This document shows, one piece after another, positions 49,033 to 57,740 of a stretch of DNA of 64,000 nucleotides. Under the pieces are notes generated by a model that was not told the DNA's origin, searched no databases, and saw only the letters and a list, made by a program, of their open reading frames with translations. Origin of the DNA: Dactylosporangium siamense (lineage in GTDB: Bacteria > Actinomycetota > Actinomycetes > Mycobacteriales > Micromonosporaceae). The stretch lies in assembly GCF_016862795.1 (NCBI RefSeq), contig NZ_BONQ01000035.1:1-64000 (forward strand), in the 5' to 3' direction. Position 1 is the first letter of the stretch; the number at the start of each line of letters is the position of its first letter. A program made the position numbers and the translations under genes.

Positions 49033-49554
49033 CTCGTCCAGGGGAACCTCGCGGACCGTCGCATATTGGCCGTCTTGCAGATGGCCGATCACCACGACAT
49101 AGCCCGCCTGCCGTGGCTCGATCCGCCAATATTGCGGAATGCCCGCCTTGGCGTAGAGCTTGGCCTTCACGAGCTGGTCTTCCTCAACAGAGCTCGGCGA
49201 GACGACCTCGACCAAGATCTCGAAGATCTCCGGCGGATGGACGGAACGTTCCTCGTCAAGCTCGACGTCCTGCCTGAGCACCAAGACGTCCGGGATCCGG
49301 TAGTTGCGGCCGTCGAACCTGATGCCGTTCTCGTGGCACATCGCACGCCCTGCGTCATCAAAGAACCGCTCGATGCGGTACGCAGCCCGTTGGTGTTTCC
49401 ACGCCGGTGGCGGCGTCATTCGCAGCACTCCCTCATGCAGCTCGAAACGATATCCACGACGGGGAGGCATGCGCAGCACGTCGTTCACTGTGAGGAGACC
49501 GTCATCGAGCTCGTCACCGTCGGGAACTTCGACCAACATGTCCATCACCTTCAT
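49003..49554 (-). CDS. Uma2-family (PD-(D/E)xK-type) endonuclease domain protein
   Basis: 183 residues, restriction-endonuclease-like fold. YRFELHEGVLRMTPPPAWKH, RIPDVLVLRQDVE (catalytic Asp), EILVEVVSPSS and KAKLYAKAGIPQYWRIE follow the family order. Function of Uma2 proteins in actinobacteria is unknown; they are often numerous and near mobile regions. ATG 49554 stands eight bases after TAGGCT (49563-49568). Confidence 0.88.
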   Translation of the reverse strand: MKVMDMLVEVPDGDELDDGLLTVNDVLRMPPRRGYRFELHEGVLRMTPPPAWKHQRAAYRIERFFDDAGRAMCHENGIRFDGRNYRIPDVLVLRQDVELDEERSVHPPEIFEILVEVVSPSSVEEDQLVKAKLYAKAGIPQYWRIEPRQAGYVVVIGHLQDGQYATVREVPLDELLAGGGGLG

Positions 49555-49562
49555 GAAGAGGG

Positions 49563-49568
49563 AGCCTA
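49563..49568 (-). promoter_or_regulatory. -10 box TAGGCT of the Uma2 gene
   Basis: Eight-base spacer to ATG 49554. Confidence 0.45.
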
Positions 49569-49575
49569 GCAGAGG

Positions 49576-50295
49576 TTAGGGCCGTATGGCTATTGGGTCG
49601 CGGCGGGTGCGGGCGGCTTCGATGAAGGCGGCGAAGACCCTGAAGTCGGTGGTGTCCTCCGGGTGCCACTGGACGCCGAGGGCGAACGACTTCGACGGGT
49701 CCTCGACCACCTCGATGAGGTTGTCGTCGGGGCACCAGCCGGTCGGGACCAGGGAGCCCGGATCGGCGCACCCCTGGTGATGGAACGAGTTGACCATGAC
49801 CGCGTCGCCGAGGATCTTCGCGGCGAGGGTGCCACCGGTCAGGACGACCGGGTGCTCGCCGAACTTCGGGCCGCTGACCGGGCGGTGGTCGTTGTGGCCG
49901 AGGACGTCGGGCAGGTGCTGGTGGAGCCGGCCGCCGTAGGCGACGCACATCAGCTGCATCCCCCGGCAGATGCCCAGCAGCGGCAGGTCGAGGGCGAGGG
50001 CGGCGCGCATGAGCAGCAGCTCGGCCGTGTCGCGCTCGGGCTTGACCTTCGTGGTGGCGTGGGGCGGCTCGCCGTACAGGTCGGGGTTCACGTCGGAGCC
50101 GCCGGTGAACATGATCCCGTCGAGCCCGTCGAGGACGTCGATGTCGGGGTCATCGGGGGTCACCAGGACGGCCCGGCCGCCGGAGGCGTGCACCGCGTGC
50201 ACGTAGGACAGCGGGAGCACGGCCGAGAAGGTGTCGTTGAGCCCGAAGCGGGTCTCCTCGGCGTAGGTGGTCAGTCCGATCACCGGTCGCGACAT
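49576..50295 (-). CDS. Gamma-glutamyl-gamma-aminobutyrate hydrolase-family protein (class I GATase), copy 1
   Basis: 239 residues, PuuD-like peptidase C26 that cleaves gamma-glutamyl amides. GIMFTGGSDVNPDLYGE, catalytic Cys in LGICRGMQLM, and the His/Glu pair in GVQWHPED. Second copy at 51.2 kb. ATG 50295 lies six bases after TAGGTT (50302-50307), so it has its own leaderless promoter although the LLM gene ends only four bases upstream. Confidence 0.88.
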   Translation of the reverse strand: MSRPVIGLTTYAEETRFGLNDTFSAVLPLSYVHAVHASGGRAVLVTPDDPDIDVLDGLDGIMFTGGSDVNPDLYGEPPHATTKVKPERDTAELLLMRAALALDLPLLGICRGMQLMCVAYGGRLHQHLPDVLGHNDHRPVSGPKFGEHPVVLTGGTLAAKILGDAVMVNSFHHQGCADPGSLVPTGWCPDDNLIEVVEDPSKSFALGVQWHPEDTTDFRVFAAFIEAARTRRDPIAIRP

Positions 50296-50299
50296 GTCA

Positions 50300-51196
50300 T
50301 CAACCTAATCCCACGGGTGCGAGGTTGTGCAGGATCCTCAGGGCCCGATCCCGCGCGGCCGCCGGGTCGAGGGTGATCAAGGAATCCCAGTTGAGGTCGT
50401 GGAAGACCTCGGTGACGCCCTGCGTGCCGAGCCAGGCGGCACCTTCGCGGATCTGCTCGTAGGTGCCCGACAGTGGCGCCCGCCCGTCAGCGTCGAGCTC
50501 GAGGTCGGTGACCTTCAGCACACCACGGCAGACGATCCGGGGCGAAGCGCGACCAGAGGACACGGCGCCCTCCCGTACCAACGCGACATCCGACGAAATG
50601 TCGGACAGGTCGGTGGCAGAGCGGCTGATCCATCCGTCGCCGATCTCACCGGCCCGGCGGATCGCGGCCGGGACGGCCCCGCCGAGAAGGATCGGCACGC
50701 CGGGGCGCTGGACCGGGCGGGGTTCCATGCGGCTCGGCGGCACGGTGTAGAACTCGCCGTCGAAGGACGCCTCGCCGGACCACAGCGCCCGCAGCACGGC
50801 GACGTATTCGCGGATCCGGGCGCCCCGCCGCTCGGGCGAGGCGCCGGTGGCGGTGAACTCGTCCGGGGACCAGCCGGCGCCCAGGCCGAGGTCGACCCGG
50901 CCGCCACTGAGCACGTCGAGGGTCGCGACCTGCTTGGCGAGCACCACCGGCGACACGAACGGCGCGTTGATCACGGCGACGCCGAGGCGGATCTTGCTGG
51001 TGCGGGCGGCGGCGAACGTCAGCGCGACGATCGGGTCCAGGACGCTTTCGTAGACGGCGGCCGCGTCGCTGGCCAGGAGCCGCTGGAAGGTCCACAGCGA
51101 GTCGTAGCCGAGCCGCTCCGCCTCGACGGCCACCTCCGCGAGCAGCGAGGGGGTGGCCCATGATCCTGACACCGGCAATCCGAACCCGACGCGCAT
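50300..51196 (-). CDS. LLM-class F420-dependent oxidoreductase
   Basis: 298 residues of luciferase-like fold. (M)RVGFGLPVSGSWATPSLL, LGYDSLWTFQRLL, DVLSGGRVDLGLGAGW and RPGVPILLGG are typical of the F420-dependent TIGR03619-like group. Placed between two paralogous hydrolases of the amine cluster. ATG 51196 lies six bases after TACGTT (51203-51208). Substrate unknown. Confidence 0.85.
   Translation of the reverse strand: MRVGFGLPVSGSWATPSLLAEVAVEAERLGYDSLWTFQRLLASDAAAVYESVLDPIVALTFAAARTSKIRLGVAVINAPFVSPVVLAKQVATLDVLSGGRVDLGLGAGWSPDEFTATGASPERRGARIREYVAVLRALWSGEASFDGEFYTVPPSRMEPRPVQRPGVPILLGGAVPAAIRRAGEIGDGWISRSATDLSDISSDVALVREGAVSSGRASPRIVCRGVLKVTDLELDADGRAPLSGTYEQIREGAAWLGTQGVTEVFHDLNWDSLITLDPAAARDRALRILHNLAPVGLG
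50302..50307 (-). promoter_or_regulatory. -10 box TAGGTT of GATase copy 1
   Basis: Six-base spacer to ATG 50295, inside the end of the LLM gene. Confidence 0.45.
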
Positions 51197-51200
51197 GACT

Positions 51201-51884
51201 TCAACGTATCGCCTGGACGAGCGCCGCGAAGGGCCTGACGTCAAGCGCCTCCTCCGGATGCCACTGCACGCCGAGGACGAAGCGGCGGGCCGGGTCCTCG
51301 ACGGCCTCGATGACGTCGTCGTCGGCCCAGCCGGTGACGGTCAGCGAGCCGGGGTCGTCGACGGCCTGGTGGTGATACGAGTTGACCTCCGCCGTCGCCC
51401 CGAAGATCGCCTCGGCCCGGGAGCCGGGTGCGAAGCGGGCCGGGTGCGCGCCGTAGACGCCCGGGCTCGGCTGGTGCCGCTCGTTGCCCAGCAGGTCGGG
51501 CAGGTGCTGCACGAGCGTGCCGCCGCAGGCGACGGCGAGCAGTTCCATGCCCCGGCACACGCCGAGCACCGGCAGGTCGGCGTCGAGCGCGGCGGCGAGG
51601 ACGGACAGCTCGCCGCTGTCGCGGTCCGGCCGGGTCTTCGTCAACGGGTGCGCCGGCGCGCCGTAGTGCACCGGCTCGATGTCCGCGCCGCCGACCAGGA
51701 CGAGCCCGTCGAGGCGGCGGACGAGGTCGGCGCCGCCGTCGGGGAACGGCGGCAGGACGACCGGCCGGGCGCCGGCCTCCCGCACCATCCGCACGTATCC
51801 CTCGGGGACGAGCACCGCCCGCGTGTCCCACACGCCCCAGCGGGCGGGCTCCACGTAGGCGGTGATCCCTACCAGTGGGGTCAC
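51201..51884 (-). CDS. Gamma-glutamyl-gamma-aminobutyrate hydrolase-family protein (class I GATase), copy 2
   Basis: 227 residues, same fold as copy 1: GLVLVGGADIEPVHYG, catalytic Cys in LGVCRGMELL, NSYHHQAVDDPGSL, and GVQWHPEEALD. GTG 51884 overlaps the SDR stop as GTGA, so this copy is coupled to the SDR-ALDH-ligase operon and is the likelier pathway enzyme of the two. Confidence 0.88.
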   Translation of the reverse strand: MTPLVGITAYVEPARWGVWDTRAVLVPEGYVRMVREAGARPVVLPPFPDGGADLVRRLDGLVLVGGADIEPVHYGAPAHPLTKTRPDRDSGELSVLAAALDADLPVLGVCRGMELLAVACGGTLVQHLPDLLGNERHQPSPGVYGAHPARFAPGSRAEAIFGATAEVNSYHHQAVDDPGSLTVTGWADDDVIEAVEDPARRFVLGVQWHPEEALDVRPFAALVQAIR

Positions 51885-52648
51885 AGCGGCGTCACGTACG
51901 CGCCGGTGATGCCGCCGTCGACGAGGAACGTGGAGGCGGTGATGAAGGACGCGTCGTCGCTGGCGAGGAACGCGACCGCGCCGGCGATCTCCTCGGGCTC
52001 GCCGAAGCGGCCCATCGGCACGTGCACCAGCCGGCGCGCGGCCCGCTCGGGGTCCTTGGCGAAGAGCTCCATGAGCAGCGGGGTGGCGATCGGCCCGGGA
52101 CACAGGGCGTTGACCCGGATGCCCTCGCGGGCGAACTGCACGCCGAGCTCACGGGTCATGGACAGCACGGCGCCCTTGCTCGCCGTGTAGGCGATCTGCG
52201 AGGTGGCGGCGCCCAGCAGCGCGACGAAGCTGGCGGTGTTGATGATCGAGCCCTTGCCCCGGGCGCGCATGTGCGGGATGGCGTACTTGCAGCAGAAGTA
52301 CACGCTGGTCGTGTTGACCTTGAGGACCCGCTCCCAGGCTTCGAGCCCGGTGTCGAGGATCGAGTCGTCGTCGGGCGGGGAGATGCCGGCGTTGTTGAAG
52401 GCGATGTCGAGCCGGCCGTACCGCTCGGCGACGCCGTCGAAGAGCGCCTTGACGGCCTCCTCGTCGGACACGTCGGCGGCCACGAACTCGCCGCCCACCT
52501 CCTCGGCGGCGGCCTTGCCCGCGTCGGCGTTCAGGTCGACGACGACGACCTTCGCGCCCTCGGACGCGAACCTGCGCGCCGTGGCGAGTCCGATGCCGCT
52601 GCCGGCGCCGGTGATGACCGCGACCCGGTCCTGGAGACGAGCCTGCAC
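51881..52648 (-). CDS. Short-chain dehydrogenase/reductase
   Basis: 255-residue classical SDR (NAD(P)-dependent): TGAGSGIGLATARRF, NNAGIS, catalytic Ser, Tyr and Lys in the IAYTASKGAV region, and NALCPGPIATPL. In the same operon as the gamma-glutamyl ligase and aldehyde dehydrogenase; oxidation of an alcohol group on a gamma-glutamyl amide is a reasonable role but inferred. GTG 52648 directly follows the ALDH stop. Confidence 0.9.
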   Translation of the reverse strand: MQARLQDRVAVITGAGSGIGLATARRFASEGAKVVVVDLNADAGKAAAEEVGGEFVAADVSDEEAVKALFDGVAERYGRLDIAFNNAGISPPDDDSILDTGLEAWERVLKVNTTSVYFCCKYAIPHMRARGKGSIINTASFVALLGAATSQIAYTASKGAVLSMTRELGVQFAREGIRVNALCPGPIATPLLMELFAKDPERAARRLVHVPMGRFGEPEEIAGAVAFLASDDASFITASTFLVDGGITGAYVTPL

Positions 52649-53998
52649 TTAGACCTCCGTGCTGAAGAAGACGTTCTTGACTTCGCTGAACGCGGCGACC
52701 GCGTCCGGGCCGAGCTCACGGCCGAGGCCGGACTGCTTCACGCCGCCGAAGGGCGTCCAGTACCGCACCGAGGAGTGGGAGTTGACGCTGAGGTTGCCGG
52801 CCTCGACGCCCCGCGCGACGCGGATGCCGCGGCCGAGGTCGCCGGTCCAGATGGAGCCGGACAGGCCGTATTCGGTGTCGTTGGCGAGGCGGATCGCGTC
52901 GGCCTCGTCGTCGAAGCGCAGCACCGACAGCACGGGGCCGAAGATCTCCTCGCGCCAGTGCCGGTCCTGGGCGGACTCGGCGATCAGCACGGTCGGGGCC
53001 ATCCAGTAGCCGGGGCCGTCGGGGGCGGTGCCCTCGATCGCCACCTTGTCCACGTAGGACCTGACCGATGCCAGCTGGCCCGCGGAGATCAGCGGGCCCA
53101 TCTGCGCGGTCTCCAGCGCGGGGTCCTCACAGCGGAACGCCTGCACCGACTGCTCCAGCAGGCCCATGAACTCGTCGTAGACCGACGACTGGATCAGCAG
53201 CCGGGACCGGGCGCAGCAGTCCTGGCCGGCGTTGTCGAAGACCGCGCCCGGCGCGCCGGCGGCGGCCTTGGCCAGGTCGGCGTCGGCGAAGACGATGTTG
53301 GCGCTCTTGCCGCCGAGCTCGAGGGTCACCCGCTTCACCTGCTGGGCGCAGCCGGCCATGATGCGCTTGCCGACGTCGGTGGAGCCGGTGAAGCAGACCT
53401 TGCGCACGAGCGGGTGGGTGACGAACCGCTCGCCGACGACCGAGCCCTTGCCCGGCAGGACCGTGAACACGCCCTCGGGCAGTCCGGCCTCCAGCGCCAG
53501 CTCACCCAGCCGGATGGCGGTCAGCGGGGTCAGCTCGGCGGGCTTGAGGACCACGGTGTTGCCGGCCGCCAGGGCCGGGGCGAAGCCCCAGCCGGCGATC
53601 GGCATCGGGAAGTTCCAGGGCACGATGATGCCGACCACGCCGAGCGGTTCGTAGAACGTGACGTCCATGCCGCCGGCGACGGGGATCTGCCGCCCGCTGA
53701 GCCGTTCGGGCGCGCCGGCGTAGTAGTTGAGCACGTCGCGGACGTTGCCGGCCTCCCACCGGGCGTTGCCGATGGTGTGCCCGGAGTTGCGGACCTCCAG
53801 CTGGGCGAGCTCCTCGTTGTGCTCGTCGACGAGCGTCGCGAAGCGGCGCAGCAGCCGGGCCCGGTCGCCGGGTGACACGGTGCGCCACGCCTGGAACGCC
53901 TGGTGCGCCCGTGCGATCGCGGCGTCGGTCTCTTCCACGCTGGTGGAGGGCACCGTCGCGACGATCTCCTCGGTCACCGGCGAGATGACGTCATGCAT
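52649..53998 (-). CDS. NAD(P)-dependent aldehyde dehydrogenase
   Basis: 449 residues, slightly shorter than usual at the N-terminus. IIVPWNFPM, catalytic Glu227 in ELGGKS, catalytic Cys261 in AGQDC and the final PFGGVKQSGLGRE are present. In gamma-glutamylated amine pathways this step turns the aldehyde into the acid (PuuC-like). Starts five bases after the ligase stop. Confidence 0.9.
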   Translation of the reverse strand: MHDVISPVTEEIVATVPSTSVEETDAAIARAHQAFQAWRTVSPGDRARLLRRFATLVDEHNEELAQLEVRNSGHTIGNARWEAGNVRDVLNYYAGAPERLSGRQIPVAGGMDVTFYEPLGVVGIIVPWNFPMPIAGWGFAPALAAGNTVVLKPAELTPLTAIRLGELALEAGLPEGVFTVLPGKGSVVGERFVTHPLVRKVCFTGSTDVGKRIMAGCAQQVKRVTLELGGKSANIVFADADLAKAAAGAPGAVFDNAGQDCCARSRLLIQSSVYDEFMGLLEQSVQAFRCEDPALETAQMGPLISAGQLASVRSYVDKVAIEGTAPDGPGYWMAPTVLIAESAQDRHWREEIFGPVLSVLRFDDEADAIRLANDTEYGLSGSIWTGDLGRGIRVARGVEAGNLSVNSHSSVRYWTPFGGVKQSGLGRELGPDAVAAFSEVKNVFFSTEV

Positions 53999-54003
53999 AT
54001 GCG

Positions 54004-55335
54004 TTACAGCCTTTCGAAGCCGCGCTGGAGTTCCCAGTCGGTGACCGCCGCTTCGAAGGCTGCCAGCTCGACCCGGGCGTTGTTGGCGTAATGGGCGACG
54101 ACGTCCTCGCCGAACGCGGCGCGGGCCAGCTCGCTGGCCTCCCAGAGGGTGAGCGCCTCGCGCAGGGTCGACGGCACCCGCGGCGCGGTGTCGTCCTGAT
54201 ACGCGTTGCCGGTGTAGATGTCCTCGAGGGGCAGTTCGTTGCGGATGCCGTGCAGCGCGCCGGCGGTCATCGCGGCGATCGCCAGATACGGGTTGACGTC
54301 GGCGCCGGGGACCCGGTTCTCGACCCGCAGCGACGCGCCGTGGCCGACGACCCGCAGGGCGCAGGTGCGGTTGTCGTTGCCCCAGCGCACGGCGGTCGGC
54401 GCGAACGAGCCGGCCTGGTAGCGCTTGTACGAGTTGATGTTGGGCGCGTACATGAGGGTGAACTCGCGCATGGTGGCGAGCAGGCCGGCCATGGCGTGGT
54501 GGAAGATCTTCTCGTCGACGCGCGTCCCGCTCCCGGTGTCGCGGAGGGAGAAGTGGATGTGGCAGGAGTTGCCCTCACGCGCGTTGGGCTTGGCCATGAA
54601 CGTGATCGACACGCCCTCCAGGGACGCGATCTCCTTGGCGCCGTTCTTGTACAGCACGTGCCCGTCGGCGTTGCGCAGCGCCTCGTCGTAGCGGAACGCG
54701 ATCTCGTGCTGGCCGAGGTTGCACTCGCCCTTCGCGCTCTCCGGGACCAGGCCGGCGCCGGCCATGTCGTTGCGGATGCGGCGCAGCAGCGGCTCGATCC
54801 GGGCCGTCTGCAGCAGTGAGTAGTCGGCGTTGAAGACGTTGGCCGGGGTGAGGTCGCGGTACCCCTTGGCGTAGGCCTCCTCGTAGCTGTCGCGGTACGC
54901 CACGAACTCCAGCTCGGTGCCCGTGTAGGCGGTGTACCCGGCCTCGGCCAGCCCGGCCAGCTGCGCCTGCAGGATCTGCCGGGGTGAGGCGGCGACGGGT
55001 GACTCGCCGTCGAGCCAGCGCAGGTCCGCGAGGACGAGCGCGGTGCCGGGCTGCCACGGGATGCGGCGCAGGGTGCTGAAGTCGGGGATCATCGCGAAGT
55101 CGCCGTAGCCGGATGCCCAGGACGACATCGCGTAGCCGTCCACGGTGTTCATGTCGACGTCGACGGCGAGCAGGTAGTTGCAGCCCTCGGTGCCGTGCGC
55201 GACGACCTCGGCCAGGAAGTGCGGGGCGTAGAAGCGCTTGCCCTGCAGGCGGCCCTGCATGTCGGTGACCGCCACGACGACGGTGTCGATCTCGCCCTCG
55301 TCCACCGCGATGCGCAGCTGCTCGATCGTCAGCAT
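54004..55335 (-). CDS. Glutamine-synthetase-like gamma-glutamyl amine ligase
   Basis: 443 residues with the full GS fold but of the PuuA/GlnA3/GlnA4 kind, which joins glutamate to amines such as putrescine or ethanolamine instead of ammonia. ATP site NAREGNSCHIHFSL, GTELEFV, ECNLGQHEIAFRYD, VENRVPGADVNPYLAIAA. True GlnA adenylylation and ammonia features are not apparent. First gene of a four-gene unit (ligase, ALDH, SDR, GATase copy 2). Confidence 0.85.
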   Translation of the reverse strand: MLTIEQLRIAVDEGEIDTVVVAVTDMQGRLQGKRFYAPHFLAEVVAHGTEGCNYLLAVDVDMNTVDGYAMSSWASGYGDFAMIPDFSTLRRIPWQPGTALVLADLRWLDGESPVAASPRQILQAQLAGLAEAGYTAYTGTELEFVAYRDSYEEAYAKGYRDLTPANVFNADYSLLQTARIEPLLRRIRNDMAGAGLVPESAKGECNLGQHEIAFRYDEALRNADGHVLYKNGAKEIASLEGVSITFMAKPNAREGNSCHIHFSLRDTGSGTRVDEKIFHHAMAGLLATMREFTLMYAPNINSYKRYQAGSFAPTAVRWGNDNRTCALRVVGHGASLRVENRVPGADVNPYLAIAAMTAGALHGIRNELPLEDIYTGNAYQDDTAPRVPSTLREALTLWEASELARAAFGEDVVAHYANNARVELAAFEAAVTDWELQRGFERL

Positions 55336-55353
55336 CGTCCACCCCTGTCAACC

Positions 55354-55382
55354 ACTAAAGGTCTAGAAAGAAACCATAAACT
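55354..55382 (-). promoter_or_regulatory. Operator candidate GGT-N8-AGACCTTT before the ligase gene
   Basis: On the minus strand GGTTTCTTTCTAGACCTTTAG lies about 20-45 bases before the ligase start. A very similar 16-mer plus TTT stands before the divergent FAD gene at 58.8 kb, so a common regulator, perhaps the adjacent GntR, is plausible. Confidence 0.45.
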
Positions 55383-56125
55383 CAACCCAGCAGGCCGCGC
55401 AACAGGGCGGCGGTCGCATCGCAGTGCTCTTCCATCTCGGTGCGGGCCACCACCGGATCGCCGGCCAGGATCGCCTCGACGACCCGCTCGTGCTGGGCGT
55501 CGGAGTGGTCCAGGTTGCGGCGCAGCACCGGGATCGCCGCGAGCAGCCGGTCCAGGCGCAGCTGCACGTCGGCGATCGAGGCGGCCACCGAGGTGGAGCC
55601 GCTCGCCGAGGCGATCGCCAGGTGCAGCCGGGAGTCGTTGACCCGCCGGGTCCGCGGGTCCCGGGTGCGGGCCGCGGCCAGGCAGGCGACCAGGTGCGCC
55701 CGGTCGGCGGCGGACAGGGCCCGGGTCGCGGCGAGCGCGGCGGCGCCCGGCTCGAGGACCCGCCGGAAGTCCAGCGCGTCGTGCAGCGTGTCGCCCATCT
55801 CGCGGGCGAGGGCGGCGGCGTCCTGCTCGGCGGTGTCGGCGTGCGAGTCGCCCGTGGAGCGGACCACGAACGTGCCGCCCGAGCGGCCCCGCCGCGACTC
55901 GAGGAACCCGGCCTCCCGCAGCGCGGCGATGGCCTCGCGCAGCGTCACCCGGCTCACCTGGAGGCGCTCCGCCAGCTCCCGCTCCGGTGGCAAGCGCTCG
56001 CCGACCGGCACCAGGCCCAGCCGGATCGCCTGGGCCAGCCGTGCCACGGTGATCTCGAAGGCGTTGCCGCCCCGCACCGGTCGCCACATCGGCACGCCCG
56101 ACAGGGGCTCAGTGGCCACCGGCAT
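55382..56125 (-). CDS. GntR-family (FadR/FCD) transcriptional regulator
   Basis: 247 residues: winged helix (VPVGERLPPERELAERLQ, VSRVTLREAIAALREAGFLE, GGTFV) and an FCD ligand domain with HLAIASASGS and HERVVEAILAGD. Sits between the permease and the ligase gene on the same strand and is the obvious local regulator. ATG 56125 has GAGGAGG upstream. Confidence 0.9.
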   Translation of the reverse strand: MPVATEPLSGVPMWRPVRGGNAFEITVARLAQAIRLGLVPVGERLPPERELAERLQVSRVTLREAIAALREAGFLESRRGRSGGTFVVRSTGDSHADTAEQDAAALAREMGDTLHDALDFRRVLEPGAAALAATRALSAADRAHLVACLAAARTRDPRTRRVNDSRLHLAIASASGSTSVAASIADVQLRLDRLLAAIPVLRRNLDHSDAQHERVVEAILAGDPVVARTEMEEHCDATAALLRGLLG

Positions 56126-56181
56126 CCGCCCTCCTCGGTTCGCGGTCCGGGCGGCTCACGCCGCCCGGACCACATCATTCC

Positions 56182-57723
56182 CTACTCCTTGACCGCGGCA
56201 GTGTCCTCAGCGACCGCCTCGTCGATCGTGCGGATCGGGCCCTTGAACCAGTGCTTCGCCGACAGCGTCCACCACAGCGCGGCGCCGCCGATGACGATCA
56301 GGATCGCCAGCGGCGCGTAGTTCACCGACGTCCAGGCGAACTCCTTGTTGCCGGGGATGCCGCTCGGCACGAAGGGCAGGATGAAGTAGACCGAGATGAC
56401 CGCGATCTCGATGACCGCGATCCAGCCGAGCAGCTTGTACTTGCTGCCGAGCGTCCACGGTCCGGGCACGAACCGGTCGCCCAGCTTGAGGCGCAGGTAG
56501 ATCGGGATCAGGAAGGCCAGGTAGAGGCCGATGACCGCGACCGAGACCACCGCGTAGAAGGCGGTGGGCACGCCGGCCGAGCTCTTGTACAGCGCCGGCA
56601 GGGTGAGCACGAGCCCGGCCACCGAGGCGCCGAGGATCGCGTTGACCGGGGTGCCGTTGCGGTCCACCTTGGACCACAGCTGCCAGCCCGGCACGGCGCG
56701 GTCCCGGCTGAACGCGTAGGTCATCCGGGACATGCTCGTCACGCAGCTCATGCCGCAGAAGAACTGCCCGATGGTGGAGATGAGGATGACCGCCTTGAAG
56801 AACCCGGAGCTCAGCGACGTCTCGAAGACCGCGCCGGAGAACCCGTAGGCCGCGGTGATCGCCTCGACGTCGTTGGCCGCGAACAGGAACGACAGCAGCA
56901 GGATCCAGCCACCGATCGCCGAGTAGAAGATGGACTGCCAAAGGCCCTTCGCGGCGGCCGTGGAGGCGCCCATCGTCTCCTCCGACACGTGGGCGCACGC
57001 GTCGAAGCCGGTGATCGTGTACTGGGTGAGCAGGAAGCCGAACGGCAGCACCAGGAACCAGTACAGCGCGTCGGAGTAGCCGGAGTTGTTGAACCGCTCC
57101 GTGAAGACGAACTCCAGGCTCTGGTGCTTCTCCGGCACGAACACCAGGATCAGCACGACCGCCGCCGCGCCGAACACGTGCCACCACACCGAGACGTTCT
57201 GCAGCACGTCGATGACGTTGTGGCCGAAGATGTTGATCGCGGCGTGCAGCGCGAGGATCACCACGAAGAGCAGGAACGTCAGGTACAGGTTCGTGCTGTC
57301 CCACGAGGTGTACGCGTCGAGCACCAGGCTCAGGAACGTCGCGCAGCCGTAGTCGACCGACGCGGTGACCGCGATCAGGCCGACCAGGTTGAGCCAGCCG
57401 GTGAACCAGCCGTGGATCGGCTTGCCCATCTTCGCGGCCCACCAGTAGATGCCGCCGGCGGTCGGGTAGGCCGACACCAGCTCCGACATGCACAGGCCGA
57501 TGATCAGGATGAAGACCGAGATGATCGGCCAGCCCCAGGAGATGGCGACCGGGCCACCGTTCATCCACGCCTGGCCGAAGGTGGTGAAACAGCCGGCGAG
57601 GATGGAGATGATGGAGAACGAGATGGCGAAGTTGGAGAAGCCGCTCCACTTACGGCGCAGCTCCTGCTTGTAGCCCAGCTCGGCGAGCCGTTGTTCGTCG
57701 GCGTCGACGGTCGGTGATGCCAT
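56182..57723 (-). CDS. APC-family amino acid/amine permease
   Basis: 513-residue transporter with twelve hydrophobic helices, of the APC group that moves GABA, choline, ethanolamine or polyamines. NFAISFSIISILAGCFTTFG, AYPTAGGIYWWAAKMGKP and GFDACAHVSEET mark the family. ATG 57723 follows a perfect AAGGAGG. Probably supplies the amine for the cluster. Confidence 0.9.
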   Translation of the reverse strand: MASPTVDADEQRLAELGYKQELRRKWSGFSNFAISFSIISILAGCFTTFGQAWMNGGPVAISWGWPIISVFILIIGLCMSELVSAYPTAGGIYWWAAKMGKPIHGWFTGWLNLVGLIAVTASVDYGCATFLSLVLDAYTSWDSTNLYLTFLLFVVILALHAAINIFGHNVIDVLQNVSVWWHVFGAAAVVLILVFVPEKHQSLEFVFTERFNNSGYSDALYWFLVLPFGFLLTQYTITGFDACAHVSEETMGASTAAAKGLWQSIFYSAIGGWILLLSFLFAANDVEAITAAYGFSGAVFETSLSSGFFKAVILISTIGQFFCGMSCVTSMSRMTYAFSRDRAVPGWQLWSKVDRNGTPVNAILGASVAGLVLTLPALYKSSAGVPTAFYAVVSVAVIGLYLAFLIPIYLRLKLGDRFVPGPWTLGSKYKLLGWIAVIEIAVISVYFILPFVPSGIPGNKEFAWTSVNYAPLAILIVIGGAALWWTLSAKHWFKGPIRTIDEAVAEDTAAVKE

Positions 57724-57740
57724 GGGCACCTCCTTGCGAT

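Noticed and set aside
51875-53875. Long plus-strand frame opposite the SDR and aldehyde dehydrogenase genes
   Set aside because: Low-complexity Gly/Val/Asp/Arg composition and no start signals; the minus-strand genes have intact catalytic motifs.
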